Shown: one piece after another, positions 10,380-18,699 of the stretch
How the letters are laid out: the number at the start of each line of letters is the position of its first letter
How positions within the stretch are numbered: position 1 is the first letter of the stretch
Source of the DNA: Mnemiopsis leidyi
Taxonomy: Eukaryota > Ctenophora > Tentaculata > Lobata > Bolinopsidae
Assembly: GCA_000226015.1 (NCBI GenBank)
Contig: JH152744.1
Location: 311,449-343,523, forward strand
Length of the DNA stretch: 32,075 nt
Reading direction: 5' to 3'
Notes under the pieces: model-generated
Told to the model about the DNA's origin: nothing
Database searches by the model: none
Seen by the model: only the letters and a program-made list of their open reading frames with translations
Translations under genes and position numbers: made by a program

Positions 10380-10593
10380 TTGCTGTGCCACACGTGTGTA
10401 AGTGCATTTAACCCCATTTTCTGGTCGACAGGTGTGCGTGCCAAGCTTCATGAAGCCGGGTGCACTCCATTCTGGGACAACTGTTGTTCAATACTTTATC
10501 TAGCAAGGAAATTGAGATATTTATGATTTGACCTAAACTAAATGCTGTGTAAATAATAAATAAATAAATAATAAATAAATAAATAATAAATAA
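10380..10593 (+). mobile_element. Possible retroposon 3' end with (AAAT)n tail
   Basis: The sequence from about 10391 to 10550 ends in an (AAAT/AATAAAT)n tract at 10551-10593. A unique body with a simple AT-rich tail suggests a LINE- or SINE-derived fragment in plus orientation. I cannot find its 5' end or another copy, so only the microsatellite itself is certain. Confidence 0.4.
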
Positions 10594-11029
10594 TGATGCC
10601 AGTAAAGAAAAATTTTGTGTTTTCTGTTCAATTTTTTGTTTTCGGAATCTTCCCATTTTTACATCTGGTTCTTTTCTGCCTCTTTGTACCTACTTACATG
10701 GATTTATATTTAAACTTTCCGGTTTTTGGCTGACCTGGAATTGGGGGGTATATTTCCCAGGCAGTGACATAGTGTTGTAGATCTAGCTAATGAGGCACCC
10801 CTGTTGTAAGGGCTTACTGCTAGCAATTTGTGAAAATACGGTCGAACAATCGTAAATAGTGTAGTCATTAAGGACAGTTAATCTTACAAAATTCCCATTC
10901 CTTTATGCAATTTTGCACCCCCTTATGACGGCGCCCTCTGGCATAGACCGGGTATCATTGTGCCGCTGTTCCTAGAGCAGGGACTTGTTGTCCTAGCAAT
11001 CAAGACCTTTTGTTGAGATACAGTATAAT

Positions 11030-11219
11030 ATCCGCCAATCCTAGAAGAGTGTGCCAAGGGCATTTGCCTATGCAATCTTCTCTGGTTCACTCAGCCGAAT
11101 AACCAGGAAACCGTGATCGAGGGTTAAATGAGGAGGATCTCTGTTAAAAGATATAGAATCTTTCGGGCCCTTCAGTATAACTGTAAAAGCCTGGGTACAG
11201 GTGTAACAAATACAAATAC
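11030..11219 (+). mobile_element. Short dispersed repeat copy 2 (SINE-like)
   Basis: Second copy of the family at 8128-8320, same orientation and the same ACAAATACAAATAC tail. Differences are mostly substitutions scattered along the length, so this is an old pair and not a recent duplication. Sequence before 11030 differs from that before 8128, which sets the 5' limit. Confidence 0.75.
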
Positions 11220-11418
11220 AACCACAGGCTAGGTGTGACACAAAAACAAAACATTCCTGGACACTTTAAATATAGCAGTATGCTCGTTAAAATGCTAACA
11301 CTGTGTAATAAGTTGGATTTATCAGATGATTCAGTAGATACTTAGACAAAGGATATAAACTCAAATGATGTTAAATGCTTTATGAAAGAGATAAATTTTC
11401 AGTAAAATTATAAATATT

Positions 11419-11700
11419 TCAAGAGATGCTGCATTCGTTTAAAGTGGCAAAAATTTCATTCCAAAGCTTGGAGCAATCCTCAGTCGCCAAAACTGCTAAA
11501 ACTTCGGGTTTCAGCTTAATAAACTGGTCAAAATGAAGCATGCTAATAAGATAGTAACAAGTAAGGCCTCATTTTATAAAGGTACGCAAAAACACTTATT
11601 GCAAAATTTTAAAATCAATACTGTCAAGTATCAACAGCCGGTGGAGTTCTTTTAAGGTATCTCTTACATGATCAAATTCATACAGCTACAGTCCAACAAT
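11419..11700 (-). pseudogene. Decayed ORF, about 88 codons, unknown family
   Basis: In one minus-strand frame the peptide reads YEFDHVRDTLKELHRLLI, then two stop codons, then MLHFDQFIKLKPEVLAVLA, TEDCSKLWNEIFATLN and a final TGA at 11419-11421. Amino-acid make-up and amphipathic helices look protein-like, and the stops are isolated. This fits an old transposon or gene remnant. I do not recognise the family. It lies beside the 75-bp direct repeat at 11719. Confidence 0.4.
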
Positions 11701-11718
11701 TGAGCTTTAGCAGATTGG

Positions 11719-11789
11719 TTTGTAGGTTGATAACCTACTGTCGCGGCCATCACGCGCTGTCACGCATTTCTGGCCTGGCGAAGAAATTC
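11719..11789. repeat. Direct repeat, left copy
   Basis: Begins TTTGTAGGTTGATAACCTAC and continues TGTCGCGGCCATCACGCGCTGT to TGGCCTGGCGA. It contains the perfect palindrome GTAGGTT-GAT-AACCTAC. It matches 12514-12592 apart from one substitution and a seven-base insertion in the right copy. Confidence 0.85.
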
Positions 11790-12059
11790 TAAACGCGCAT
11801 CGCCCATTGACAGATTGATCCGCGATTGCAGATGCATTTTGTAAAAGTTGAAGCTGATTCAAAAGATATTTATTTACACTATCTAAAATAAAGAAAGCTA
11901 CAATAGTGAATAGTTCAGAATGCAAATGCAAATTTTCACAATTATAGTTGCTTTTTTAACAATGCAACATTTCGAAAAAGTGTGATCTGAAACAAAATTT
12001 TGAACAAAATTTTTTATATTAGAAATGAAAATATTGTTGAGTTTCTATTGAACATAGGC

Positions 12060-12380
12060 CTTGCTAAATCAATATAGCCAGGCCATATGTGCGTTCCAAA
12101 TTCGGACAGACGCGATCGCGAAAAGATTGCTCATGCAGAATTGATAAGATGATATCCGTTTTATTAGATGATATCTGTCTAATCTGATGCGCGGCGTTCT
12201 TGGTTCTCCTAACCAGGTATAACTGCTTACGCCGCGCGCAAATTGCTTTAACCAAAGCCCTTTTGCGCGCGTCGCGTGTAGCGTGCATTTGCCTTGCGTT
12301 TCGGCCTTTACGAATTGGCAGCTTCGCGCGCGGGGCCGGCTGCCGCTTTGCGGCAGCAGGTCAGGCAACGTCTGACAAGC
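12060..12380. other. GC-rich block between direct repeats
   Basis: A CpG-dense stretch, richest at 12228-12360 with several GCGCGC runs, inside otherwise AT-rich DNA. No frame gives a convincing protein; the two overlapping frames here are reflections of GC content. Together with the flanking direct repeats it looks like the core of an undescribed repeat element. Confidence 0.4.
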
Positions 12381-12513
12381 TTGCATTGCATAAGCACTTG
12401 GTTATATTAGGTGAACGCGCAGAGGGATTGAATTGTAAGGGCTCAACCAATGCAAAGTATGTACAGCTCAGTTCACTTGTATAGCTGGTGTCAAACAGTA
12501 ACAGGACAATACG

Positions 12514-12592
12514 CTTTGTAGGTTGATAACCTACTGTCGCGGCCATCACGCGCTGTTACGCATTTCAAATTTCTGGCCTGGCGACAGTGCAG
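12514..12592. repeat. Direct repeat, right copy
   Basis: Right-hand copy of the element at 11719, with the same palindrome and a seven-base insertion before TTCTGGCCTGGCGA. The two copies are about 795 bp apart. It stops shortly before the 3' end of the LINE. Confidence 0.85.
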
Positions 12593-12879
12593 CGTGTAGT
12601 TATCAAGCAGAGATAAGAAAAAGAAATAAATAACTAGTAGATGATGATGCCAGCATCATCACTGATCAAGCTCCACCTATTTTTTCAAAATATCATACAA
12701 TCTTTAAAGATTTAAGAGCTCTATGCTACTACTCTATCAAAATATTATACAATCTTTGATCTTATTTAAAAATATCAAAGAGTTCAATACAAAAATACTT
12801 TAATAAATGTCAATAAATTTCTTCTAAACCACAATGCACAATTGCGTTATCTTTAAGGAAGCTAATATTGTGTCTCATC

Positions 12880-13713
12880 TTATTTTCTAAATAATTTACA
12901 TTTTACATGTACTCCTTCAATTCTATTTAAAACTTCGTCAGAAATTTGCCAAAAATTTCCTGAACAAAATCTACCTAATGCTTTACTTTTACACTTGACA
13001 ATCTCTAAGTTGTACTTAAAAACATTTAAAATGGGTGACATATTCACCTTTACAGGAAACTTATTCCATGATAACATAACTGTATCATTAATAAAGTTTC
13101 TTCTTACACGATTGATCCTCGAATCTTTACTCCTCCCTGGCTTACAAATCACATTTAATCCAGATTTACTAAAATTTAGAACACCAGCTAACTGCGATAA
13201 GCCATGGCTGGCTTTATAAACTTCAATCCAGTCAGCTCTCGAACGATTCTCAGCTGCAGAATCTGCCGCCTCTGATCAGAGTAAGAAAGCTAGCCTACCT
13301 CTTCATTCATCCTCGTGAAGCGTCTCTGGACGCTCTCAATCCTCAAAATTAAAGACCAGTTATCATGCTCTGCTGCAGGATTCCAAAGCTGAACACAATA
13401 TTCGAGGTGTGGCCCAATCAAAGTCTTATAGACTCTCAACAATAATGTCTTCTCTCAACTAATGAGATTTCTAGAAATCCAACACAACACTTGATTTGCT
13501 TTTCTGATACGGGATTCGATCTGGTCACTCCAAAGCAAGGTGCCAGAGGTAAGAACACCGAGATCTTTTCCCTGAACAGTTCTATCCAATTTAATGCCGT
13601 CTAATACATAGTCAATATGTTTATTGTCATTAAACTCTAAGTGTAAACCATTTCACTTATTAGTATTAAACTCCAGGAACCGCTTCGGTTCCCAATCATC
13701 TAAACTATTATCA
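12880..13713 (-). pseudogene. LINE ORF2: C-terminal part
   Basis: Continues the reverse transcriptase beyond the DNA transposon: SLDDWEPKRFLEFN, KDLGVLTSG, SRIRKANQVLCWISRN, RVYKTLIGPHLEYCVQLWNP, ESVQRRFTR, DWIEVYKASHGLSQ and a final NRIEGVHVKCKLFRK before TAA. The VYKTLIGPHLEYC and VQRRFTR motifs are standard for the CR1-like thumb region. At least three in-frame stops show decay. Confidence 0.85.
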
Positions 13714-14475
13714 GGCAGTATCCAAGAAGCCCGACCCAATACGCGAACCAGTATGCGAACTGGTTAGCGTACTGGTTCGCGTACTGGTTCGCGTACTGGT
13801 TCCGCAATCCCGAACCAGTACACTAACCAGTCCGGACTAGTTATAAAGCAATGAAAGGCATTAGTTTAGTTAACCTAGTTGGAACATATGGTATCAGACT
13901 ATCGACTGACTAAGGTAGGGTTAAGAAAATCTTGACGCTAGCAACGATCCCCTTTCCATAGTTCCACTAATGATAATTTAAGATTAAATATGTAGTATGA
14001 GTTATAAGTTATTTACTAAATTTATATAAATAAACACGCTAGGTAAAGAACAAACTAACAAACTGTCTAAACTATCTCCCGACAAATTAAGAAACTAACG
14101 CGAAACATGATAACAAGTAGGTCACATATCGCCGATGCAAATTGCCGAATTAAAGTTGTGACATAACGATTAAGTTGGGGATGTTGTAAATTAGTAAGTC
14201 ACGCACAGAATTGTTCACTTAATAATAGACCAATTTCATGCAATAACAATATAAAGAAACATAACACAATCTAACAGAATACAGAGTCAGGTAGAAGGAG
14301 GATTTCTTTATATACCACATCTTAAACTTAACCGTTACTTTCCTTCAGAAATTTGCATCTGCGATATGTGACCTACTTGTTATCATGTCATAACTAGTCC
14401 GGACTGGTTCGGTGATTGCCGAACCAGTATGCGAACCATAACGCAAACCAGGGGTCGTGCTTCTTGGATACTGCC
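13714..14475. mobile_element. Non-autonomous DNA transposon inside the LINE
   Basis: A 762-bp element with terminal inverted repeats GGCAGTATCCAAGAAGC / GCTTCTTGGATACTGCC. Subterminal parts also pair, including AACCAGTCCGGACTAGTTAT near 13824 with its complement near 14394. They are packed with CGTACTGGTTCG-like motifs, four on the left and their inverted forms on the right, probably transposase-binding sites. It interrupts the LINE reverse transcriptase after VDNDL. The flanks TATTATCA (left) and TTAAATCA (right) could be a degraded 8-bp duplication; removing 8 bp keeps the LINE frame. No transposase is encoded. The superfamily is uncertain. Confidence 0.85.
14104..14391. repeat. Inner inverted repeat within the DNA transposon
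   Basis: ACATGATAACAAGTAGGTCA at 14104 is found inverted near 14391, with about 38 bp pairing and one or two mismatches, enclosing about 200 bp. It is separate from the terminal repeats, so the right third of the element can fold on its own. It may come from one transposon inserted in another, or a duplicated end. Confidence 0.75.
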
Positions 14476-15484
14476 TTAAATCATTATCGACTTTAGCCTT
14501 GTTAGACAAATTTGCGATGAGTTTTAAGTCATCTGCAAAACTCTTCACAGTATTCTTTAAACAATCAGGCAAGTCATTGATAAACAGAATAAAAAGTAAA
14601 GGGCCCAAAACTGACCCCTGAGGTATACCTGATAAAATTTCCTTGAAAGAGGAAAACTGACCATTCACAGAAACCCTAAAGTTCCTGTCCATTAATAAAT
14701 CTTTAATAACAACTAATACTTTACCATCAATTCCTAAACATTGAAGCTTTAAAATCAATCTATTATGAGGCACCCTATCAAAGGCTTTCTTAAAATCAAA
14801 ATACAATATATCCACTGGAATGTCCCTCTTCAGGAGTTCCATTACACAGTCCATAGTTTCCAATAAATTACTAAGATATGATTTCCCTTTAACAAAACCA
14901 TGTTGATGAGGACTAATCTTATCCTCTACAAAGGCTAAGATTTCATTTCTTAAAATTTTTTCATAAACTTTACACAATATACATGTTAAGGAAACTGGTC
15001 TATAATTTAAAGGGTTCGTTTTTGAACCACTCTTGAAAAGTGCCGAAAGATTTGCTGACTTCCAGATTTGAGGTATTTCTCCACTGTCAGTACATTTCCT
15101 GAATAACTCAACAACTGCATTGACAAAAGAAGAATCATCCGCCAAAGATTTTAGTACTTTTGAATGAATTCCATCCGGACCATAGCTTTTAAAACAATTT
15201 AAGTTTTCAAGCTCGTACTTCACTTTATCAAAGGTAATGTCAATGTCATTAAGTATAATATCACATTCAGGTTCAGGTTTCCCAACATCTGGCAGGTTTT
15301 CTGGTTCATGGACGAAAACTGAGCTGAAGGCTTCAGCAAGAACTTCAGCACTTTCAGCTGGACCACTAGCCCGAGAACAATCATTCCTTTCAAGTGTTGG
15401 GATACCTGTTTTAAGCTGTCTTTTATTGCGTATGTAGCTATAAAATCCTTTAAAATTTGTTTTTAAGTTATTTGTTAGTTTCCT
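14476..15484 (-). pseudogene. LINE ORF2: reverse transcriptase domain
   Basis: An open stretch of over 330 codons: RKLTNNLKTNFKGFYSYIRNK, then SYGPDGIHSKVLKS, YRPVSLTCI, HQHGFVKGKSYLSNLL, DFKKAFDRVPH (motif A, catalytic Asp), SGIPQGSVLGPLLFILFIND (motif B) and KSFADDLKL (motif C). The core motif is FADD in place of the usual YADD, a variant common in CR1-like elements. The frame is broken after VDNDL by the DNA transposon at 14475. Confidence 0.92.
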
Positions 15485-15864
15485 CTCATTTTTTTATTGA
15501 AAACTTCACAATTAGTACAGGATATCAAATACAGCAATGATCACTTTTAAAATAGAATCGCTAAAAAAAATATTGAAATGCCCAAGAGAAAAAGCCTATC
15601 CTGTAATAACTGTAGGAATCCCAAAACGTAGATATGCTCAGCAAGCTGGGCCTACAGATCATGGTACCTTGTACATAATATCAAAATCAATTGTGTAAAT
15701 TACTCATCGATTAAATACTTTAATGGGTGAGGAAAAACATTATAATTAAAAAATAAGGGTAACCCCCCCAGCCCATCTCCCCCCAGCCCCCCGAAGTGAT
15801 AGTGTGGTGTGACCAATGAAGCTACTGAGAAGAGCTAGAATGGGACAAATGCCTAATTAAATTA

Positions 15865-16603
15865 TTACGTAATTGATTCATCAGGGTTGGCCATGATGTC
15901 TTCCCAGAGATATTTTTCAATCTTATGTCTAAATGATGTCTTGCTGACAGTTGACCGGNNNNNNNNNNNCCGGACTCTGTGCCTGAAGAAGTTCTGACAA
16001 CCCGACTTCATAACATAGAGGGAGCGATCCTCAGGCTCAACTGTATAGTCACTTGCTCTAGAGTTAGAGCTCTGTTTACTGATGAACTCAACCTTTCGGG
16101 TAGCTCCATAGGAGACAACACAGATAGGCTGCTTTGGGTCAAGGCAAGCTTCGACCGTCATCATGAGGACGAACACTTACCTTACCATTGGCCAGACAAG
16201 ATACCAAAACACAGTTCAAACTATACCCATAAGTACTGTTGATCTGATTCATCAGTTCCCTAATTCCAGGGAAATTTTCTAGAGAAAGAGGCTCATTAAC
16301 AACTGGGCCCTTTTTTGAGTTCCATGTATACGACTGAGAAAATGACGATAAAAATTTGTTTTGGACTACCTCAGAATCAGCGTTGCCAATCTTAAACCCC
16401 AGCGATTCGATTTCTGCCAAGATTGCAGCATCATTGACCGAGCCTTTCTCGACAAAATTCTCATGATAGTCAACAAAGTCCTTTGGTTGTTGCTGAGGAG
16501 CACGTGGTTGTTTGCTGAGCGCTTGGTTTACAAGATTCTGACAAAACTGTAATCCATGACAATCAAGAGACTTGACAAAAGTTTCAATGGTACTTAGATC
16601 CAT
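15865..16603 (-). pseudogene. AlkB-like 2OG-Fe(II) dioxygenase ORF, broken
   Basis: Begins at ATG 16603 (MDLSTIETFVKSLDC) and ends at TGA near 15867 after ANPDESIT, about 246 codons, close to the usual length of AlkB proteins. The catalytic pattern is visible: NCVLVSCLANGKVSVRPHDDG with the HxD iron ligands, PICVVSYGATRKVEF, SLYVMKSGCQNFFRHRV with the distal His, and TSFRHKIE near the end in the place of the 2OG-binding Arg. AlkB enzymes oxidatively remove alkyl groups from nucleic-acid bases. The frame is shifted by one base near 16140, just after the HDD motif, and an 11-base N gap lies after HRV. It is probably inactive. The family is called from motif order. Confidence 0.75.
15959..15969. 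other. Assembly gap of 11 N
   Basis: Eleven N flanked by CCGG on each side. The shared CCGG suggests two contig ends joined with a short placeholder, so the true length is unknown. It falls in the AlkB-like ORF between the distal His and the final Arg. Confidence 0.95.
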
Positions 16604-16803
16604 AGTTGAGAATGTCGATACCAAGATAAAACAAACACCTTTTTTCGAGATAAGAAGTACACTCTTTGGTGGTTCAGGGATGATGAGAGAGAAGATGAGT
16701 CACTAAGTCAGCATGCAATCTTCTACTCCGTCCGTCATAGAGATTTACATACCTAAAATTATTTAATTAATAGTAGTTGTTGAAAGTATTAAAACTGCCT
16801 CAT

Positions 16804-17297
16804 AGTTAGACTTTAAACGAAACTCCTCATCTGAGTATAATTTATCTTTAATAAAAGCATAGCTATAATTTTCCTTTGTCGGGGACTGATTAAAACTCTT
16901 CCATGCCATATCTTTATTCTTTCTCATGCGCTTTAATCTTGAGTTAGACGATGGTAAATCTAAGGGTCTGTTATTAGTATCAAAACGAGACACAGGTACA
17001 ATACTACAAATATTTTGTTACTTTTCATGGAGCTCATTCCACATTTCTACAGAACTTAATTCTTTGCAAGAATAAATCCAATTAATATTTATAGCACTAA
17101 AATTTAAAATATCACGAAACTTTTGACCAAGCAGGCTTCTTAACAACTGCCTCACTGCTTTTTGTGGGCTTATGCAATGAAATACCAAGTTTTATTTTGA
17201 GTGACACATGGTCACTCTTCCCAAGATTGGAAAGTAATTTTACACTAGACACTAACACATCGTTAGTGTACAAGACCTGGTCAAGGAGACTCTCCAC
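16804..17297 (-). pseudogene. LINE ORF2: endonuclease end and connector
   Basis: The last part of an apurinic endonuclease domain is visible: LLDQVLYTNDVLV ... LGKSDHVSLKIKLG, where GKSDH is the conserved catalytic His motif. A connector follows with SNSRLKRMRKNKDMAWKSF and TKENYSYAFIKDKL, as in CR1-like ORF2. A TAA stop near 17022 breaks it. The N-terminal two thirds of the endonuclease (about 200 residues) is missing. The frame stops at SNYE, where the AlkB retroposon is inserted, and resumes at RKLTNN on its far side. Confidence 0.8.
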
Positions 17298-17299
17298 TC

Positions 17300-18113
17300 A
17301 TTCACCAAGTTTTCATCTTTAAGCTTGATGATAAGTGGTCTAGAGTATTCTGGCTAAGATTCATCAATTTTTCCTGCCCTCCAACACACTTCGATGTCTC
17401 TAACAGGAATCCCTAAAATACTACTGCAGAATTTTGGTTCCTCTTTTTTTCTTGTCCTCTGGTGAAGACTCCTTCTTTGGTTCAGGTGTGTTGAGAACAA
17501 CAACATTAAACTTTCTTTTCTCTCGTTCAACCTTGTCACCATCTAGTTGTCTGACAACACTTTCGGCAACTCTTTTGGAGGATTGTACAACAGCAGCCTC
17601 TTCAATAACCTTCTTCTGGGCAGTTTTGGTGGCATCTGCATAACTTTTGACAACATGTTCCACATCTTCCTTTGAACAAACTGACTCAGACAGCACGTTC
17701 CTCACTGCATCTTCAATGGTGGCCTTTATCACAGGTTGAATGGCACGGAGCTCATCCCTAACCATGACTTTCATTGTCCCACTGTCACTTGTTTGGTGTA
17801 ACTTGTGTGCTGTGTCCTTGTATGAGTATGAACAGACATAACAGTTTTGACACGTCCAATTCTCCAATAACAGCACCATATCTTCATTTAGTCAACGCAA
17901 GCCAACACAACACAAATGCCAATACTTGTTACAGCTCTCACATTCAACAGAAAGCTCTTCATCAATGTAAGTCTTGCAAGGACAAAAGTCCAAATTGTCA
18001 CTGGATATGTCACCTGAATCTGGACGGGAGTTCTTCTTTGGGTTTTCAACAACCTTCTTGGGTCTTCCAACAGCTCCACGTTTCTTAGTCGTCTTGACAT
18101 CGACATCGGACAT
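17300..18113 (-). pseudogene. LINE ORF1: AT-hook, PHD finger, RNA-binding-like part
   Basis: Starts MSDVDVKTTKKRGAVGRPKK (a GRP AT-hook core) and carries a PHD-like zinc finger: CPCKTY, CESCNKYWHLCC, then WTCQNCYVC after a frameshift near 17880. A helical Lys/Glu stretch follows (17860-17480). After a second frameshift, a segment FCSSILGIPVRDIEV ... SRPLIIKLKDE resembles the RRM-like end of LINE ORF1 proteins. Such proteins bind the element's RNA. It is broken by at least two frameshifts and abuts the endonuclease remnant directly. Confidence 0.75.
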
Positions 18114-18289
18114 ACCTCAATTAATTTGTATAAATTAATGTTGAAAGTATTAAAAAAGCGACTTTTTTATCTTATACTTATTTTAATTCGGACACTCCAA
18201 CAGCCACGTGTTACACAAGTGTAACGGCCAATTACAGGAGGCCGAACGTACAAATATATATAAACGCCAGTGATGGTTAAGGTAGTGTG

Positions 18290-18694
18290 TACCATACTTT
18301 CATCTCTCGAGACTTCGCTGCAATGGGCAGCTACTCATTTAACCCTCACACCCAATTTCTCGAGCATTTGGCTACATGGATCGTGGGGGCGTGGGGCTGC
18401 ATAGATTGGGTGCCGAACAACTAGGCACCCAGCTCCAATGCTCTATATCTAATTTACAAGCAGACTTAAACTTATCAGCAGTGGTTGATTGATCAGTGAC
18501 GAATAGTTAAATTAACCACCGACAACTAGGCACCAAGTTCTCTAGCTTTAGTTCAGGTACAGTGTTCGACATCTAACGGAATCCTTAGCTGAGCATCAAC
18601 AATGCTCACCCCATGGCCAGTGCCGCAGCTGGGAATCGAACTGCTAACCTTTTGATTAGCAGGCAAACGATTTAACCGACTGCGCCACAGAGCC
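18290..18694 (-). mobile_element. tRNA-derived SINE
   Basis: The 5' end at 18694 starts GGCTCTGTGGCGCAGTCGG, with pol III box A TGGCGCAGTCGG (18676-18687) and box B AGTTCGATTCC (18632-18642). The anticodon stem-loop reads as GCT (Ser-like). The T stem and acceptor stem no longer pair, so it is not a working tRNA. The body contains two copies of CCTAGTTGTCGG-like sequence about 115 bp apart. The 3' end is uncertain; I see no clear tail before 18230. Confidence 0.8.
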
Positions 18695-18699
18695 ATTAA

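Larger units (their letters stand above)
15490..16798 (-). mobile_element. Retroposon carrying an AlkB-like ORF
   Basis: A 1309-bp insertion in the LINE, bounded on both sides by CTCAT (15485-15489 and 16799-16803). On the minus strand it begins GCAGTTTTAATACTTTCAAC and ends CAATAAAAAA, so it has a poly(A)-like 3' end preceded by a possible AATAAA signal. Deleting it with one CTCAT copy rejoins the LINE frame as SNYE-RKLTNN, the expected LINE sequence, which fixes the borders. The first 40 bases resemble the LINE's own 5' leader at 18114-18155. It encodes an AlkB-like protein and no reverse transcriptase, so it was moved by enzymes made elsewhere. Confidence 0.82.
12630..18155 (-). mobile_element. 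Dead CR1-like LINE, with two nested insertions
   Basis: Read on the minus strand: 5' leader (18155-18114), ORF1 with PHD finger (18113-about 17300), end of the endonuclease (17297-about 17100), connector (16993-16804), then after the nested retroposon the reverse transcriptase (15484-14476), then after the nested DNA transposon the C-terminal part (13713-12880), and a 3' UTR ending near a GATGATGC/GCATCATC hairpin at 12641-12660. A PHD-type ORF1 and this RT style are typical of the CR1/L2 branch of LINEs. Several stops and frameshifts, plus loss of most of the endonuclease between about 17297 and 17300, make it inactive. I could not find its target-site duplication. Confidence 0.85.

Noticed and set aside
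12069-12484. Overlapping open frames in the GC-rich block
   Set aside because: Frames are open on both strands because stop codons are rare in GC-rich DNA; no protein-like motif is visible.
11719-12592. LTR retrotransposon with short LTRs
   Set aside because: The repeats are only about 75 bp, there is no primer-binding site, polypurine tract or gag/pol trace between them.
18620-18694. Functional tRNA-Ser(GCT) gene
   Set aside because: A and B boxes and the anticodon arm are present, but the acceptor and T stems do not pair and a long SINE body follows.
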